From assembly GCA_947589305.1 (NCBI GenBank), contig CANQAP010000012.1, positions 1-51,478 on the forward strand: DNA of 51,478 bases, given 5' to 3'. The DNA is from an uncultured Lachnospiraceae bacterium (GTDB lineage: Bacteria; Bacillota; Clostridia; Lachnospirales; Lachnospiraceae). Below the pieces are notes generated by a model. The model had not been told where the DNA came from, made no database searches, and saw nothing but the letters and a program-made list of their open reading frames with translations. Shown here piece by piece: positions 1 through 7,848 of this stretch (the first letter of the stretch is position 1; the number at the start of each line of letters is the position of its first letter). Both the position numbers and the translations under genes were made by a program.

Positions 1-490
1 ATGCACGACGATCCTCTCCACAAACTCATTCAGCATGACCGTTGACATTTCCTCCGCATTGCCGTATCGGTCAACCAGTTTCAGGAAACGTGCATTCGTT
101 GATCACGTCCCGGAATGGGAGGAAATCATCATCGAATCCCGAACCTGTATCCACGCCCTCATTGACTGCGATCAGCCTTACATCCGCCCTGCGGAGTTGC
201 TCCCGCAGCATACCCATCTGCACATAGTTCCGTCCCAATCGGCTCATGCCTTTCACTATGATGGTTCCGATGTTTCCCTTTCCCACTTCCGCAAGCATGG
301 ATTGAAGCCCCTCACGCTCAAAGGTTGTGCCGGATATGCCGTCGTCGGTAAAGTGGCGTATGCCCGTAAAGCCGTTCTTTTCCGCATAGTCCTCAAACAT
401 TGCTTTCTGGTTGGATATGCTGTTGCTCTCGCCCTGCAGCTCGTCATCATGGCTCAATCTCTCATACAGTGCTGTTAATTCGTGACTCAT
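1..490 (-). pseudogene. Large serine recombinase, internally deleted (Tn4451/TnpX-type remnant)
   Basis: The first 139 codons (490 down to 71) encode a serine-recombinase catalytic domain: the YERLS nucleophile motif, the GESNSI stretch and the GMSRLGRN arginine motif are all visible. The start at 490 is chosen because AAGGAGGG lies 7 bases upstream. The frame reads FRDVINE, where family members continue with WYARDTS, and then ends six codons later. In another frame, from base 90 to the window edge, the sequence reads RFLKLVDRYGN and NEFVERIVVH, which is typical of the extreme C-terminus of the same family (DUF4368 tail). Most of the recombinase and zinc-ribbon regions are therefore missing and the junction is out of frame. 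The gene runs off the window edge. It is likely a dead integrase from an old conjugative or mobilizable transposon. Confidence 0.8.
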
Positions 491-675
491 AATCAATTCC
501 CTCCTTTCCGCCAGTGCCACATAAATGCTATGCCGTGGCTGTTTTGTGTTTATTTTGATTAAGAAGTCTTTTACATTTTATAACTCCTCCGCAAATACCG
601 TAATCATTGTATATACCCATCTTGTACAGCTTGGGCAGAGCTGTCAACAGGGAAATTCTTCTGACAACCTCTCTT

Positions 676-1833
676 TCAGACCGTCTTTTTCTTCGACGAT
701 ACATCGATCATTTTAATTCCACACTCCTTCAGGGCGTTCAGCGCCAGCTCCGGGTTGTTTCGATCGTTCACATACACATTGATCTCTTTACCGCTCTTTA
801 AGCGGAAATAAAATTCCTGCCGTAATACCATCGCCCAATGGATCCCCCTTGTATGAAACAACCGATTATATATCGCATACGCGATCTCCTGAATCTGCTC
901 CTTGGGTATCGCAACGGGATCAAGTCCCAGCTCCTTTACGGAACCGAAAATATATTGTTCTGAGATAACTAGACTGTGTTTCTTCAGGAAACGCAGACCT
1001 TTAGACAGGTCTGCCTGTACCTGTTCCAAAAAATCCTCCCCGGTATCCGACAGATATGTATTTGCATTCGCAAGAAGCCGGTTCCTCAGATACTGGTCCG
1101 GCTTTTTTGCCATGTACTTCATGAAGGGAATACTTCCCAGTAAGATCAAAAATAAGACGAAAATAATGGCGAGTCCCACGACCCACTCTGCTGCCGTTGC
1201 GCCCTCCGTCAAATAGACCGCCAAAACAGCGGCAGTAATGATGCCCCACAGCGCCCAGACCGGGATAGAAATAATATACCATGCCCGAAAATCCTTCATC
1301 TCAAAGAATATGGCGTTAAGATCCAGCTTTCTCTTGTCCTCCGGATAATACCGATATCGGCTCATGTCGATATCGCTTGTTCGCCCTTCATAATACGCTG
1401 CACTCTTTTCAAAAATACTTTTCTCATAATCACGCAGCTCCTTTTTTTCTTTTATAATATTTCCGCTCTCGTCAAACTCCTGCATTTGTAAAACCAATCC
1501 ATATTTGCATACCTCTTTTAGTTTTATTTTGCCATTTTCATACCACTCAATATATTCACCATCAATTGTCCCCGTATCCATAAAACAGTGACTCATTATT
1601 TTACCCGATTCATAAAATCTCACTTGTTCTCCGGACGGTATCCCATCACGATAAAAGCAATAATAATTCAACGATCCACTGGGATATCTTTCATAAAGTA
1701 TTCCCTCTACCGGAACTCCGCCCTCCTCAGCTTCCTTAGTATATACTTGTTGTCCATATTCTCCGGAATAACACACCTCACCGGCAAACTCTGTTCCGAC
1801 ACTGATAACTTCGTCCAATGATAAATAATTCAT
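676..1833 (-). CDS. Membrane protein with N-terminal MORN/YwqK-like repeats
   Basis: 385 residues. The N-terminal third contains repeats of the MORN-2/YwqK type (LYERYPSGSLNYYCFYRDG, VRFYESGKI, IEWYENGKI), found in YwqK-family antitoxin-like proteins. Two hydrophobic helices follow at roughly residues 190-240 (WYIISIPVWALWGIITAAV and WVVGLAIIFVLFLILLGS). The C-terminal 130 residues are soluble and look like a membrane-associated PH-like domain, though I cannot assign it firmly. The ribosome site (GGGAGAAG) is unusually far from the ATG. The gene starts 11 bases after an SMI1/KNR4 gene, and all its neighbours on this strand are small immunity-like genes, so a role in toxin immunity is a reasonable but unproven guess. 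Confidence 0.75.
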   Translation of the reverse strand: MNYLSLDEVISVGTEFAGEVCYSGEYGQQVYTKEAEEGGVPVEGILYERYPSGSLNYYCFYRDGIPSGEQVRFYESGKIMSHCFMDTGTIDGEYIEWYENGKIKLKEVCKYGLVLQMQEFDESGNIIKEKKELRDYEKSIFEKSAAYYEGRTSDIDMSRYRYYPEDKRKLDLNAIFFEMKDFRAWYIISIPVWALWGIITAAVLAVYLTEGATAAEWVVGLAIIFVLFLILLGSIPFMKYMAKKPDQYLRNRLLANANTYLSDTGEDFLEQVQADLSKGLRFLKKHSLVISEQYIFGSVKELGLDPVAIPKEQIQEIAYAIYNRLFHTRGIHWAMVLRQEFYFRLKSGKEINVYVNDRNNPELALNALKECGIKMIDVSSKKKTV

Positions 1834-1844
1834 TATTTATTTTT

Positions 1845-2339
1845 CTACTTCTCCCTCTCTCTGAACTTCTGCAGTAATTCCAAATATCTTTCATCCGATA
1901 AGATAGGTTTATCGTCCATCAATTTTATTATCTCCTTGAGAATACCCTCGAAATCGTCAAACTCCTCTGTGTTTCCTTCGGATACCCGTGCAAAAATGCC
2001 TTCTTTCTTTGAAAAGCACACGACCTCTCCGTCGCCAATCATTTCTCCGATCACGACCAAGCCTTCCGGCACATAGTCGGAATGAAATTCACTTGGACCC
2101 CAGAATGTTGCCGTATTGCCTGCTATACGGCATTTTCCCGAAAATCTGAGCCACTCCTTATACGATTCCGGTATTTTTACTCCGTTCTTTTCCTCCCAAT
2201 TTATCATTTCTTCCTCGGCAACAGGTTCATTGAAATAATTTCTTCTCTCGTCCTTATTCTCTTTCTCATCTTTTTTACATAACGCTAATAGCTTTTTGAT
2301 CTCTGTTTTTAAACTGTTGTTTTCCGGTACTGTTCTCAT
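1845..2339 (-). CDS. SMI1/KNR4 (SUKH) family protein, probable immunity protein
   Basis: 164 residues with the SUKH core: an N-terminal helix ending in WEEKNGVKIPESYKEWLRFSG, then AGNTATFWGPSEF and a C-terminal stretch with FDDFEGILKEII. SUKH proteins are commonly immunity factors for contact-dependent or polymorphic toxins. The start ATG follows GAGGAGAGG at good spacing. It sits in a same-strand run with the MORN-repeat membrane protein and two small unknown genes. No cognate toxin gene is visible nearby, so it may be an orphan immunity gene. Confidence 0.8.
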   Translation of the reverse strand: MRTVPENNSLKTEIKKLLALCKKDEKENKDERRNYFNEPVAEEEMINWEEKNGVKIPESYKEWLRFSGKCRIAGNTATFWGPSEFHSDYVPEGLVVIGEMIGDGEVVCFSKKEGIFARVSEGNTEEFDDFEGILKEIIKLMDDKPILSDERYLELLQKFREREK

Positions 2340-2371
2340 TGTGTCCTCTCCTCACTGTTTCAATAATCCTT

Positions 2372-2614
2372 CTATTGCAGTTTCTTAAGCTGTCTCTGTG
2401 CCATTTCTCTTATTATGGCATTCGAATATTCACACATTTTTTCCAAATACGGATAAGCTTTTTCCTTTCCGATGTAATATATAGCCCGCACACATGTTAC
2501 TTCAAATGAATAGTTATCGTCCCACTCTAAATATTCCGGCTGTAATTCAATTGCATCATATGAGATACCCCAAACGCTCTGCATCTTTGGAATCAGACAC
2601 TGCCACCATCTCAT
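2372..2614 (-). CDS. Small protein, possible HEAT-like immunity fragment
   Basis: 80 residues, not confidently recognised. The C-terminal half (VRAIYYIGKEKAYPYLEKM and NAIIREMAQRQLKKLQ) looks like two amphipathic helical repeats of the HEAT kind, found in several immunity-protein families. It has a plausible ribosome site (GAGGAGA, about 11 bases from the ATG) and lies 32 bases upstream of the SUKH gene on the same strand. It may be the C-terminal remnant of a longer protein. Confidence 0.5.
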   Translation of the reverse strand: MRWWQCLIPKMQSVWGISYDAIELQPEYLEWDDNYSFEVTCVRAIYYIGKEKAYPYLEKMCEYSNAIIREMAQRQLKKLQ

Positions 2615-2680
2615 GTAAAAGACAATCTCCTCTTTAACTTTATCCTATTTATCCGGCATTTCCTATTCCTCACTATACTA

Positions 2681-2833
2681 TTATTTTGTATATGCGATTT
2701 CTTTTAAATTTAAGTTCTGTTCATCCAATTCATATCTAATGTCGTAACTTCCTCTGGCTGCTATGATTACTACCAAATCATTGTCAACATAATACATATC
2801 ATGGACAGGGCAAAAAGAAATGATTAAATGCTT
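2681..2833 (-). pseudogene. C-terminal fragment of an unidentified protein
   Basis: About 50 codons, open from just after a TGA to a TAA at 2681-2683. The reading is protein-like (SFCPVHDMYYVDNDLVVII, then GSYDIRYELDEQNLNLKEIA) but has no start codon with a ribosome site. It lies on the same strand and within the immunity-like cluster, so it is probably the tail of a decayed small gene. The family is not identified. Confidence 0.35.
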
Positions 2834-2852
2834 TCAACCGCATCAGTGCAGC

Positions 2853-3539
2853 TTAGGCGGGAGTATCTTGATCTGCAGAATCTTCTTTTTGGACGTTCGC
2901 CTCCGCCTTTTTCCCTTTGATTGAAAGAAGAATGATCGCAGCCAAAAGAGCAATGGCAATAATAAGCTCCACAAAGAATACTATCTTATGAGTCGTATAA
3001 TTCTCTTCGCTGAATTTAAGGGGCAATACATATTTTTCAATGTCCGCCTTGTCTTCAAACCACCCTGTCTCTTCAAACCATTGCTTCATGTATTTGTACA
3101 ATTCGTCATCTAATGTTAATAATCCGCCTGTAATCGGTACTGGTACCGGCTCCGCATCGGTCAAAGTCATTGTGCTGCGACTGAGTTCTTTGAGCATATC
3201 ATAATTATCATTCTTGGAGCTTGTTTCAAGCGCCACATAATAGATTTCTTCGCCTACCGTTATAGGCATGATATAATAATAGACAACATCGCCTATTAAT
3301 GTCGAATTATCGTAAGTATTTGTTTGAGTTGACGTTTGCGAGCCGAAGCATTCCATCAAGGCAGGAAGCTCTGTTTTAATGGCAAATCCGCGTTTCAAGC
3401 GGCTCGCGTCGGTCAGAGTGTCTTGATAAATATCCACAGGTTGGCTGAACGCCATTTTTGTCAGAGCGCTTCCGCCATACATGAAGATGAGTACAAAAAT
3501 CAGAATAACGATACAGGTATTTTTTGCTACTTTATACAT
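2853..3539 (-). CDS. Membrane protein of unknown function, two membrane anchors
   Basis: 228 residues. One hydrophobic segment lies at residues 8-30 (ILIFVLIFMYGGSALTKMAF) and another near residue 190 (IVFFVELIIAIALLAAIILL), followed by a short charged tail. The roughly 150-residue middle would lie outside the membrane. GTGGAGG precedes the ATG at good spacing. It is the first gene of the run of small same-strand genes leading to the SUKH gene. A DUF6709-like assignment is possible but I cannot verify it. Confidence 0.7.
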   Translation of the reverse strand: MYKVAKNTCIVILIFVLIFMYGGSALTKMAFSQPVDIYQDTLTDASRLKRGFAIKTELPALMECFGSQTSTQTNTYDNSTLIGDVVYYYIMPITVGEEIYYVALETSSKNDNYDMLKELSRSTMTLTDAEPVPVPITGGLLTLDDELYKYMKQWFEETGWFEDKADIEKYVLPLKFSEENYTTHKIVFFVELIIAIALLAAIILLSIKGKKAEANVQKEDSADQDTPA

Positions 3540-3840
3540 TGTTTTTCCTCCACTTTGTCATTGTGTGTATTCCGGCTGCCGATCATTGATCGTCTTTCCG
3601 ATACACCAAAGCATTATAAAGGAAACCCCCTGTTTTTTCAACAATATTCTTCTGTTCATATGTGTCTAGTATTCGTTGGCACTTCCCCTGTTTTTCTTTA
3701 TGAGTCCTCTTTTGCGTTTTAATAAGCGATGCTGCTTGCATTGTGTCCGGCAGAGGTAGGCGCCGGTTTGTCAGGTCGCATCGATATTTCCTTTCTTTCG
3801 GAGTGCTTTCCGCACTCCACGCTGACAGCATACAGCTTTC
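3540..3840. other. Gene-poor stretch between immunity-like cluster and ilvE
   Basis: No convincing gene. An 82-codon minus-strand frame (3831 to 3583) has no ribosome site. Its second half (ILDTYEQKNIVEKTGGFLYN) is protein-like and could be the tail of a decayed gene, but I do not recognise it. A perfect 7-bp hairpin (GGAGTGC, 5-nt loop, GCACTCC) lies at 3800-3818. Confidence 0.4.
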
Positions 3841-3888
3841 GCAAAAAGAAAATGCCGTATGGATACTCTTATTTATCCAACGGCATTT
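3841..3888 (-). terminator. Rho-independent terminator of the ilvE unit
   Basis: Inverted repeat AAATGCCGT...ACGGCATTT (3850-3888), with the inner arms also pairing (ATGGATA/TATCCA, one bulge). On the minus strand it is followed by TCTTTTT. It lies about 30 bases beyond the ilvE stop codon. Confidence 0.8.
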
Positions 3889-3916
3889 CCATCATGATCG
3901 TTATTGAAAAGAACTT

Positions 3917-4942
3917 TTAGGCAATCGTATAAATCCAGTTGTCCGGAGCTTTGATCTGTCCCATCTGGATACCGGTTAATGTATCATATAATTTCTGTGT
4001 GATCGGTCCCATGGCATCCATTCCGCTTGGCAGGCAGATTTCTTCTCCGTGATCTACAATCTTTCCGACCGGCGAAATAACTGCCGCCGTACCGCAAAGA
4101 CCACACTCTGCGAAATCTTTCAGCTCATCTTTGTAGATAACCCGCTCCTCTGTCTCCAGTCCCAAATATTCCTTGGCGACTACCATCAGCGAACGTCTGG
4201 TAATGGACGGCAAAATACTATCGGACTTCGGCGTAACCACCTTGTTATCCTTTGTAATAAACAAAAAGTTTGCACCGCCCGTCTCCTCAACTTTTGTTCT
4301 GCTGCCCGGGTCTAAGTACATATTTTCGTCATATCCTTCGTTGTGTGCGGTCACGATCGCATGCAGGCTCATCGCATAATTCAAACCCGCTTTGATATTA
4401 CCGGTTCCATGCGGTGCCGCACGATCAAAATCACTGATCCGGATCGTCAATGGCTTTACGCCACCCTTGAAATACGGTCCGACCGGTGTCGTAAAGACAC
4501 GGAACTGGTATTCATCCGCCGGCTTCACACCGATCACCGGATTGATACCGAACATATATGGACGGATATATAAAGTGGCTCCGGAACCGTATGGCGGCAC
4601 AAATGCTTCGTTTGCCCGTACCGTCTCAGCTACCGCCTCGATAAACTTATCCTTCGGAAACACCGGCATTTCCAAGCGTGCTGCGGACTGTTCCAAACGC
4701 TCTGCATTCAGATCCGGACGAAAACAAACGATGCGTCCGTCTTCGGTCGTATATGCCTTTAAGCCTTCGAATACCGTCTGCGCATATTGCAGTACGCCTG
4801 CGCATTCACTCATGGTCACCATATCGTCTTCTATCAACTGACCGGCATCCCATGAACCATTCCGATACGAGGAAACAAATCTTTTATCCGTTTTGATATA
4901 AGCGAACCCAAGATTTTCCCAGTCAATGTTCTTTTTTTCCAT
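3917..4942 (-). CDS. ilvE: Branched-chain amino acid aminotransferase
   Basis: 341 residues from the ATG at 4942 (AAAGGTG just upstream); a longer frame from 4972 lacks a ribosome site. It is a fold-type IV PLP aminotransferase that interconverts leucine, isoleucine and valine with their 2-oxo acids in the cytosol. The PLP lysine lies in GTGNIKAGLNYA. Other family marks are QTVFEGLKAY near the N-terminus, YIRPYMFG, KVEETGGANFLF and the GTAAVISPVG loop. Length is normal for the bacterial ilvE type. The gene lies 63 bases downstream of the mutarotase-like gene and may be cotranscribed with it; a terminator hairpin follows. No T-box was seen directly upstream. Confidence 0.95.
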   Translation of the reverse strand: MEKKNIDWENLGFAYIKTDKRFVSSYRNGSWDAGQLIEDDMVTMSECAGVLQYAQTVFEGLKAYTTEDGRIVCFRPDLNAERLEQSAARLEMPVFPKDKFIEAVAETVRANEAFVPPYGSGATLYIRPYMFGINPVIGVKPADEYQFRVFTTPVGPYFKGGVKPLTIRISDFDRAAPHGTGNIKAGLNYAMSLHAIVTAHNEGYDENMYLDPGSRTKVEETGGANFLFITKDNKVVTPKSDSILPSITRRSLMVVAKEYLGLETEERVIYKDELKDFAECGLCGTAAVISPVGKIVDHGEEICLPSGMDAMGPITQKLYDTLTGIQMGQIKAPDNWIYTIA

Positions 4943-5005
4943 ATATGTCACACCTTTCTCGAACGTTTTCATTTATTGTAGTCCTTGCTCCAAAAGCTGT
5001 CAAGT

Positions 5006-5884
5006 TTAATCCGCAAGGATAGTATATTCCGCCTGAAATGTCTTACCGGCACGCAATTCGTTGCCATATTCCCGATCCGCCAGCATACCGTCAAAGGTTT
5101 CCTGATCACATCTTCCATACCACGGTTCGATGCAAACAAACGGCGCATGCTTCTTAGCCGGCGACCACAGTCCGAATAACGGGGCATCAAATCTGACTGT
5201 AAGATACGGAACTCGGTCCGGTCCCGCCAACGATACTTCCTGCGCCTGTCCGCCTTCTATGATCAGGGCGTCTTCATCAAATAAATGTTCGGTGATCTTA
5301 AAGCCTCCGTCTTTCACGTTCAAAACATGTCCCTGCGATTCCAACAAACCGTTTTGACTTAGCTTCCCATATGTGATCTTCTCCTTTTTGTCGAACAGCA
5401 GATAATAATCCGTCTGTTTTCCTTCTCCCGCAATCGGACACATAAATGCCGGATGACCGCCTATCGAGAAAAACATGGTTTTTCGATCCGTATTTGTCAC
5501 CTTCCACATCACCGTGACTTCCCGACCGCACAAGCGGTAGCCGATCTCCAAGCGAAATGAAAACGGGTAGACTTTTTTTGTGTTTTCATCCGCTTCTAGA
5601 GAAAACCAAATGGTATCTACCGTATGTTCAGTCATGGTAAAATCCATATCCCTCGCAAATCCATGCTGCGACATCGGATATGTATGACCGTTATATTTAT
5701 ATTCCTTATTTTTCAGACTTCCGACGATTGGAAACAAGACCGGTGAACGCCTGCCCCAATACTGTGCATCTCCATGCCATAAATACTGCTTCCCTGTCAG
5801 TATATCTTCCATACTCATCAATTCCGCGCCATGATCCGAGATCGCGAGCCGCAACGCTCCGCTCTGCAAGGTATGTATTGCCAT
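5006..5884 (-). CDS. Aldose 1-epimerase-like protein (LacX type)
   Basis: 292 residues from the second of two tandem ATGs, which has the better spacing to AGGAGGG. The galactose-mutarotase beta-sandwich family is recognisable from SQHGFARD and SIGGHPAF (the two catalytic-type histidines) and CIEPWYG (the glutamate). This subgroup (LacX/YeaD-like) probably interconverts sugar or sugar-phosphate anomers; the substrate is unknown. There is no signal peptide, so it should be cytosolic. It is the upstream partner of ilvE, a pairing with no obvious pathway logic. Confidence 0.85.
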   Translation of the reverse strand: MAIHTLQSGALRLAISDHGAELMSMEDILTGKQYLWHGDAQYWGRRSPVLFPIVGSLKNKEYKYNGHTYPMSQHGFARDMDFTMTEHTVDTIWFSLEADENTKKVYPFSFRLEIGYRLCGREVTVMWKVTNTDRKTMFFSIGGHPAFMCPIAGEGKQTDYYLLFDKKEKITYGKLSQNGLLESQGHVLNVKDGGFKITEHLFDEDALIIEGGQAQEVSLAGPDRVPYLTVRFDAPLFGLWSPAKKHAPFVCIEPWYGRCDQETFDGMLADREYGNELRAGKTFQAEYTILAD

Positions 5885-6034
5885 CATTTTCCCTCCTGTT
5901 TTTCATTTTTCATACATATTTCCCCGCCGAAGTCCACATACTAAATCCGAGAGTAGATTGTTTGTTCAAACTGTTTGGCAGGCTGCATCCGCGTCTATTA
6001 TACAGCAATTGAACAGAAAGAAAAAGGTGATTTT

Positions 6035-6559
6035 ATGAAACCAAAGCAATTCCATTGGGGCTGGGTGTGCTGTACGGCACTGTTCGCGTTTTTACTCGGC
6101 ATGCTTTTTCATAACTTATATGAGTGGTTCGGGCAAAATGTATTTGTCGGTCTGTTTTTCCCGATGAATGAAAGTGTCTGGGAACACCTAAAGCTTACCT
6201 TTTATCCTATACTGATCGTGTGGTTTTTATTCGCCCGCCGGTTGCGATTGGATCCGGCTTTTTTATGGACCAATCGTCTGTACGCATGTTTTATCAGTGT
6301 CCTGACCGGCTTTTTGTTGTTATCCGGTCTGCACTATCTGTTCTTTGCAGGATTCGGTTTCGAACAGCTATGGCTGCATCTGCTGATCTATTATGTCAGT
6401 CTGTTTTGCGGGCAATGGTTAGCCGTGCATGTCAGTTTTCAACGGCGGATCCCGAAATGGACCGGTATACTAAGTTCTCTGATCCTATCGTTCATGGTCC
6501 TTCTGTTCGCCTGTTTTTCTCTGCATCCCCTGATGTTTCCGATCTTCCAACCCTCATGA
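6035..6559 (+). CDS. DUF6512 family membrane protein
   Basis: 174 residues from the ATG at 6035, preceded by AAGGTGA. About five hydrophobic helices span the protein. The signature GLFFPMNESVWEHLKLTFYP after the first helix is characteristic of the DUF6512 family, whose function is unknown. It is transcribed divergently from the mutarotase gene and is followed by a terminator, so it is probably monocistronic. Confidence 0.8.
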   Translation: MKPKQFHWGWVCCTALFAFLLGMLFHNLYEWFGQNVFVGLFFPMNESVWEHLKLTFYPILIVWFLFARRLRLDPAFLWTNRLYACFISVLTGFLLLSGLHYLFFAGFGFEQLWLHLLIYYVSLFCGQWLAVHVSFQRRIPKWTGILSSLILSFMVLLFACFSLHPLMFPIFQPS

Positions 6560-6575
6560 ATGCCAAACAAAATAA

Positions 6576-6630
6576 GAGGAAACGCTTTCTTTTATTGAAA
6601 TACGTTTCCTCTATCTTTCCTTATTCATTT
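6576..6630 (+). terminator. Terminator after the DUF6512 gene
   Basis: Perfect 9-bp stem GAGGAAACG (6576-6584) with CGTTTCCTC (6603-6611), followed by a pyrimidine-rich tract (TATCTTTCCTTATTCATTTTT). Confidence 0.7.
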
Positions 6631-7233
6631 TTAATCTCCCTTTGAGATATTTTGAGAAACCTTCCTCGATAATTAAATCGTCCACACCTGCCATTATCCA
6701 TCCACATTCAGATTCATATCTAACATCTATATGTTATCACAATTTGCATTTTGAAAGGATAAGTTCTTGTCTTGTAAGCCAACCACCACAATATTATGTA
6801 TTAACTACCTAGTGTCCTGTTTCTTCTTCCGTACAAAGGTACGCTCTGTTTGGACTTTGTTTTTTTATATTTTAAGGCATTCTGTGTGGATTCTCTTCCA
6901 TAAAACTGTAAAATGATTGACTGGGTTCACTTCATGTGTCCAAGGGTATCTCCTCCTTCTTTTTTTATTTCAATGGTCTCTGCTTTAGCTATGTCTTAAT
7001 TATATAAGCTAATAATCATTTTGTCAACACATTTTTTAATTTTTTTGATATTTTTTTCAAAATATTTTTCTTTCGTTTCTTTTATCTTTTATTTTTCGGT
7101 TTTATCCACTGTTTATTGTTTATTTTTCACTTATTATATTAATTATTTATACATTTTATATTGTTTCTTCAACGTGCAAAAAAGCATGCAGATTTCGATC
7201 ACCTGCATGCTTGCTATGCGTTTTCTCTTGATT
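6631..7233. other. AT-rich stretch without a recognisable gene
   Basis: About 600 bases, very AT-rich on the right. The minus strand carries a good Shine-Dalgarno-like AAGGAGGAG near 6955, but the frames behind it close at once (ATG AAG TGA). The frame beyond that TGA stays open for about 44 codons without similarity I recognise. It is best treated as intergenic or a decayed remnant. A GCATGCAGATTT...ATGCTTGC near-repeat lies near 7183-7217, just beyond the stop of the next gene, and may take part in termination. Confidence 0.5.
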
Positions 7234-7836
7234 TTATTGACGTTTCTGTAAGCTCGACCGTATGAAAGATTCCAGTAGGTCCGTTGTGCCTTCCAAACCC
7301 AACTTGCTGCAATTAACTGTCAGATCATAGTTTCTGGCATCTCCCCATTTTGTCTGACAATAATAATCATGATATGCTTTCCGTTTTTTATCATGTCTGC
7401 GAATCACAGCCTCCGCTTCTTCCGCTGTCATGTGCCGTATTTCTTCTACCCGTTCCAATTTTGTCTTCATATCGGCAATGATAAAAAACGAGATCAGTCC
7501 GGGGTATTCTTTCAGTACATCCTCCGAACATCGTCCGACGATGACAAAAGATTCTCCTTTTTCCGCTTTCTTCTTCAGAAAATCAAACTGCATCCGTGCA
7601 ATGACCTCTTCCGGTGAATTACTGTATCCCCGCACCTTTCTGGAAAACAGATGATTTTTCGGCACTTCATCATATAGATCTAATTGATGATCTTTTAATT
7701 TCTTTTCATTGGCTATCTCATCCAGTAAATTTCTGTCGTAAAATCGTATTCCCAAGCGTTTTGCTAATTTTTCCGCAATCATATGCCCGCCACTGCCGTA
7801 TTCACGACCGACAGAAATGATCAACTGTTCTCCCAT
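7234..7836 (-). CDS. Cytidylate kinase-like family protein
   Basis: 200 residues. It has a P-loop-like N-terminus (SVGREYGSGGHMIAEKLAK), FYDRNLLDEIA, a VGRCSEDVL strand and the RHDKKRKAYHDYY lid region, which place it in the cytidylate-kinase-like group that is common in Clostridia. These proteins resemble nucleoside monophosphate kinases but their substrate is not established. AAGGAGG precedes the ATG, and the gene starts 12 bases after the stop of the permease gene, so the two form an operon. The constant pairing suggests a role tied to transport rather than nucleotide synthesis, but this is inference. Confidence 0.8.
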   Translation of the reverse strand: MGEQLIISVGREYGSGGHMIAEKLAKRLGIRFYDRNLLDEIANEKKLKDHQLDLYDEVPKNHLFSRKVRGYSNSPEEVIARMQFDFLKKKAEKGESFVIVGRCSEDVLKEYPGLISFFIIADMKTKLERVEEIRHMTAEEAEAVIRRHDKKRKAYHDYYCQTKWGDARNYDLTVNCSKLGLEGTTDLLESFIRSSLQKRQ

Positions 7837-7848
7837 GTAACATCCTCC

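Noticed and set aside
3583-3831. 82-codon minus-strand frame with a protein-like second half.
   Set aside because: No ribosome site, overlaps a hairpin, no recognisable family. Mentioned only within the intergenic entry.
6780-6990. Minus-strand frame behind a strong AAGGAGGAG, with a TGA after ATG AAG and then about 44 open codons (selenoprotein-like arrangement).
   Set aside because: No SECIS-like element or recognisable protein family, and the ATG is too far from the ribosome site. Treated as intergenic.
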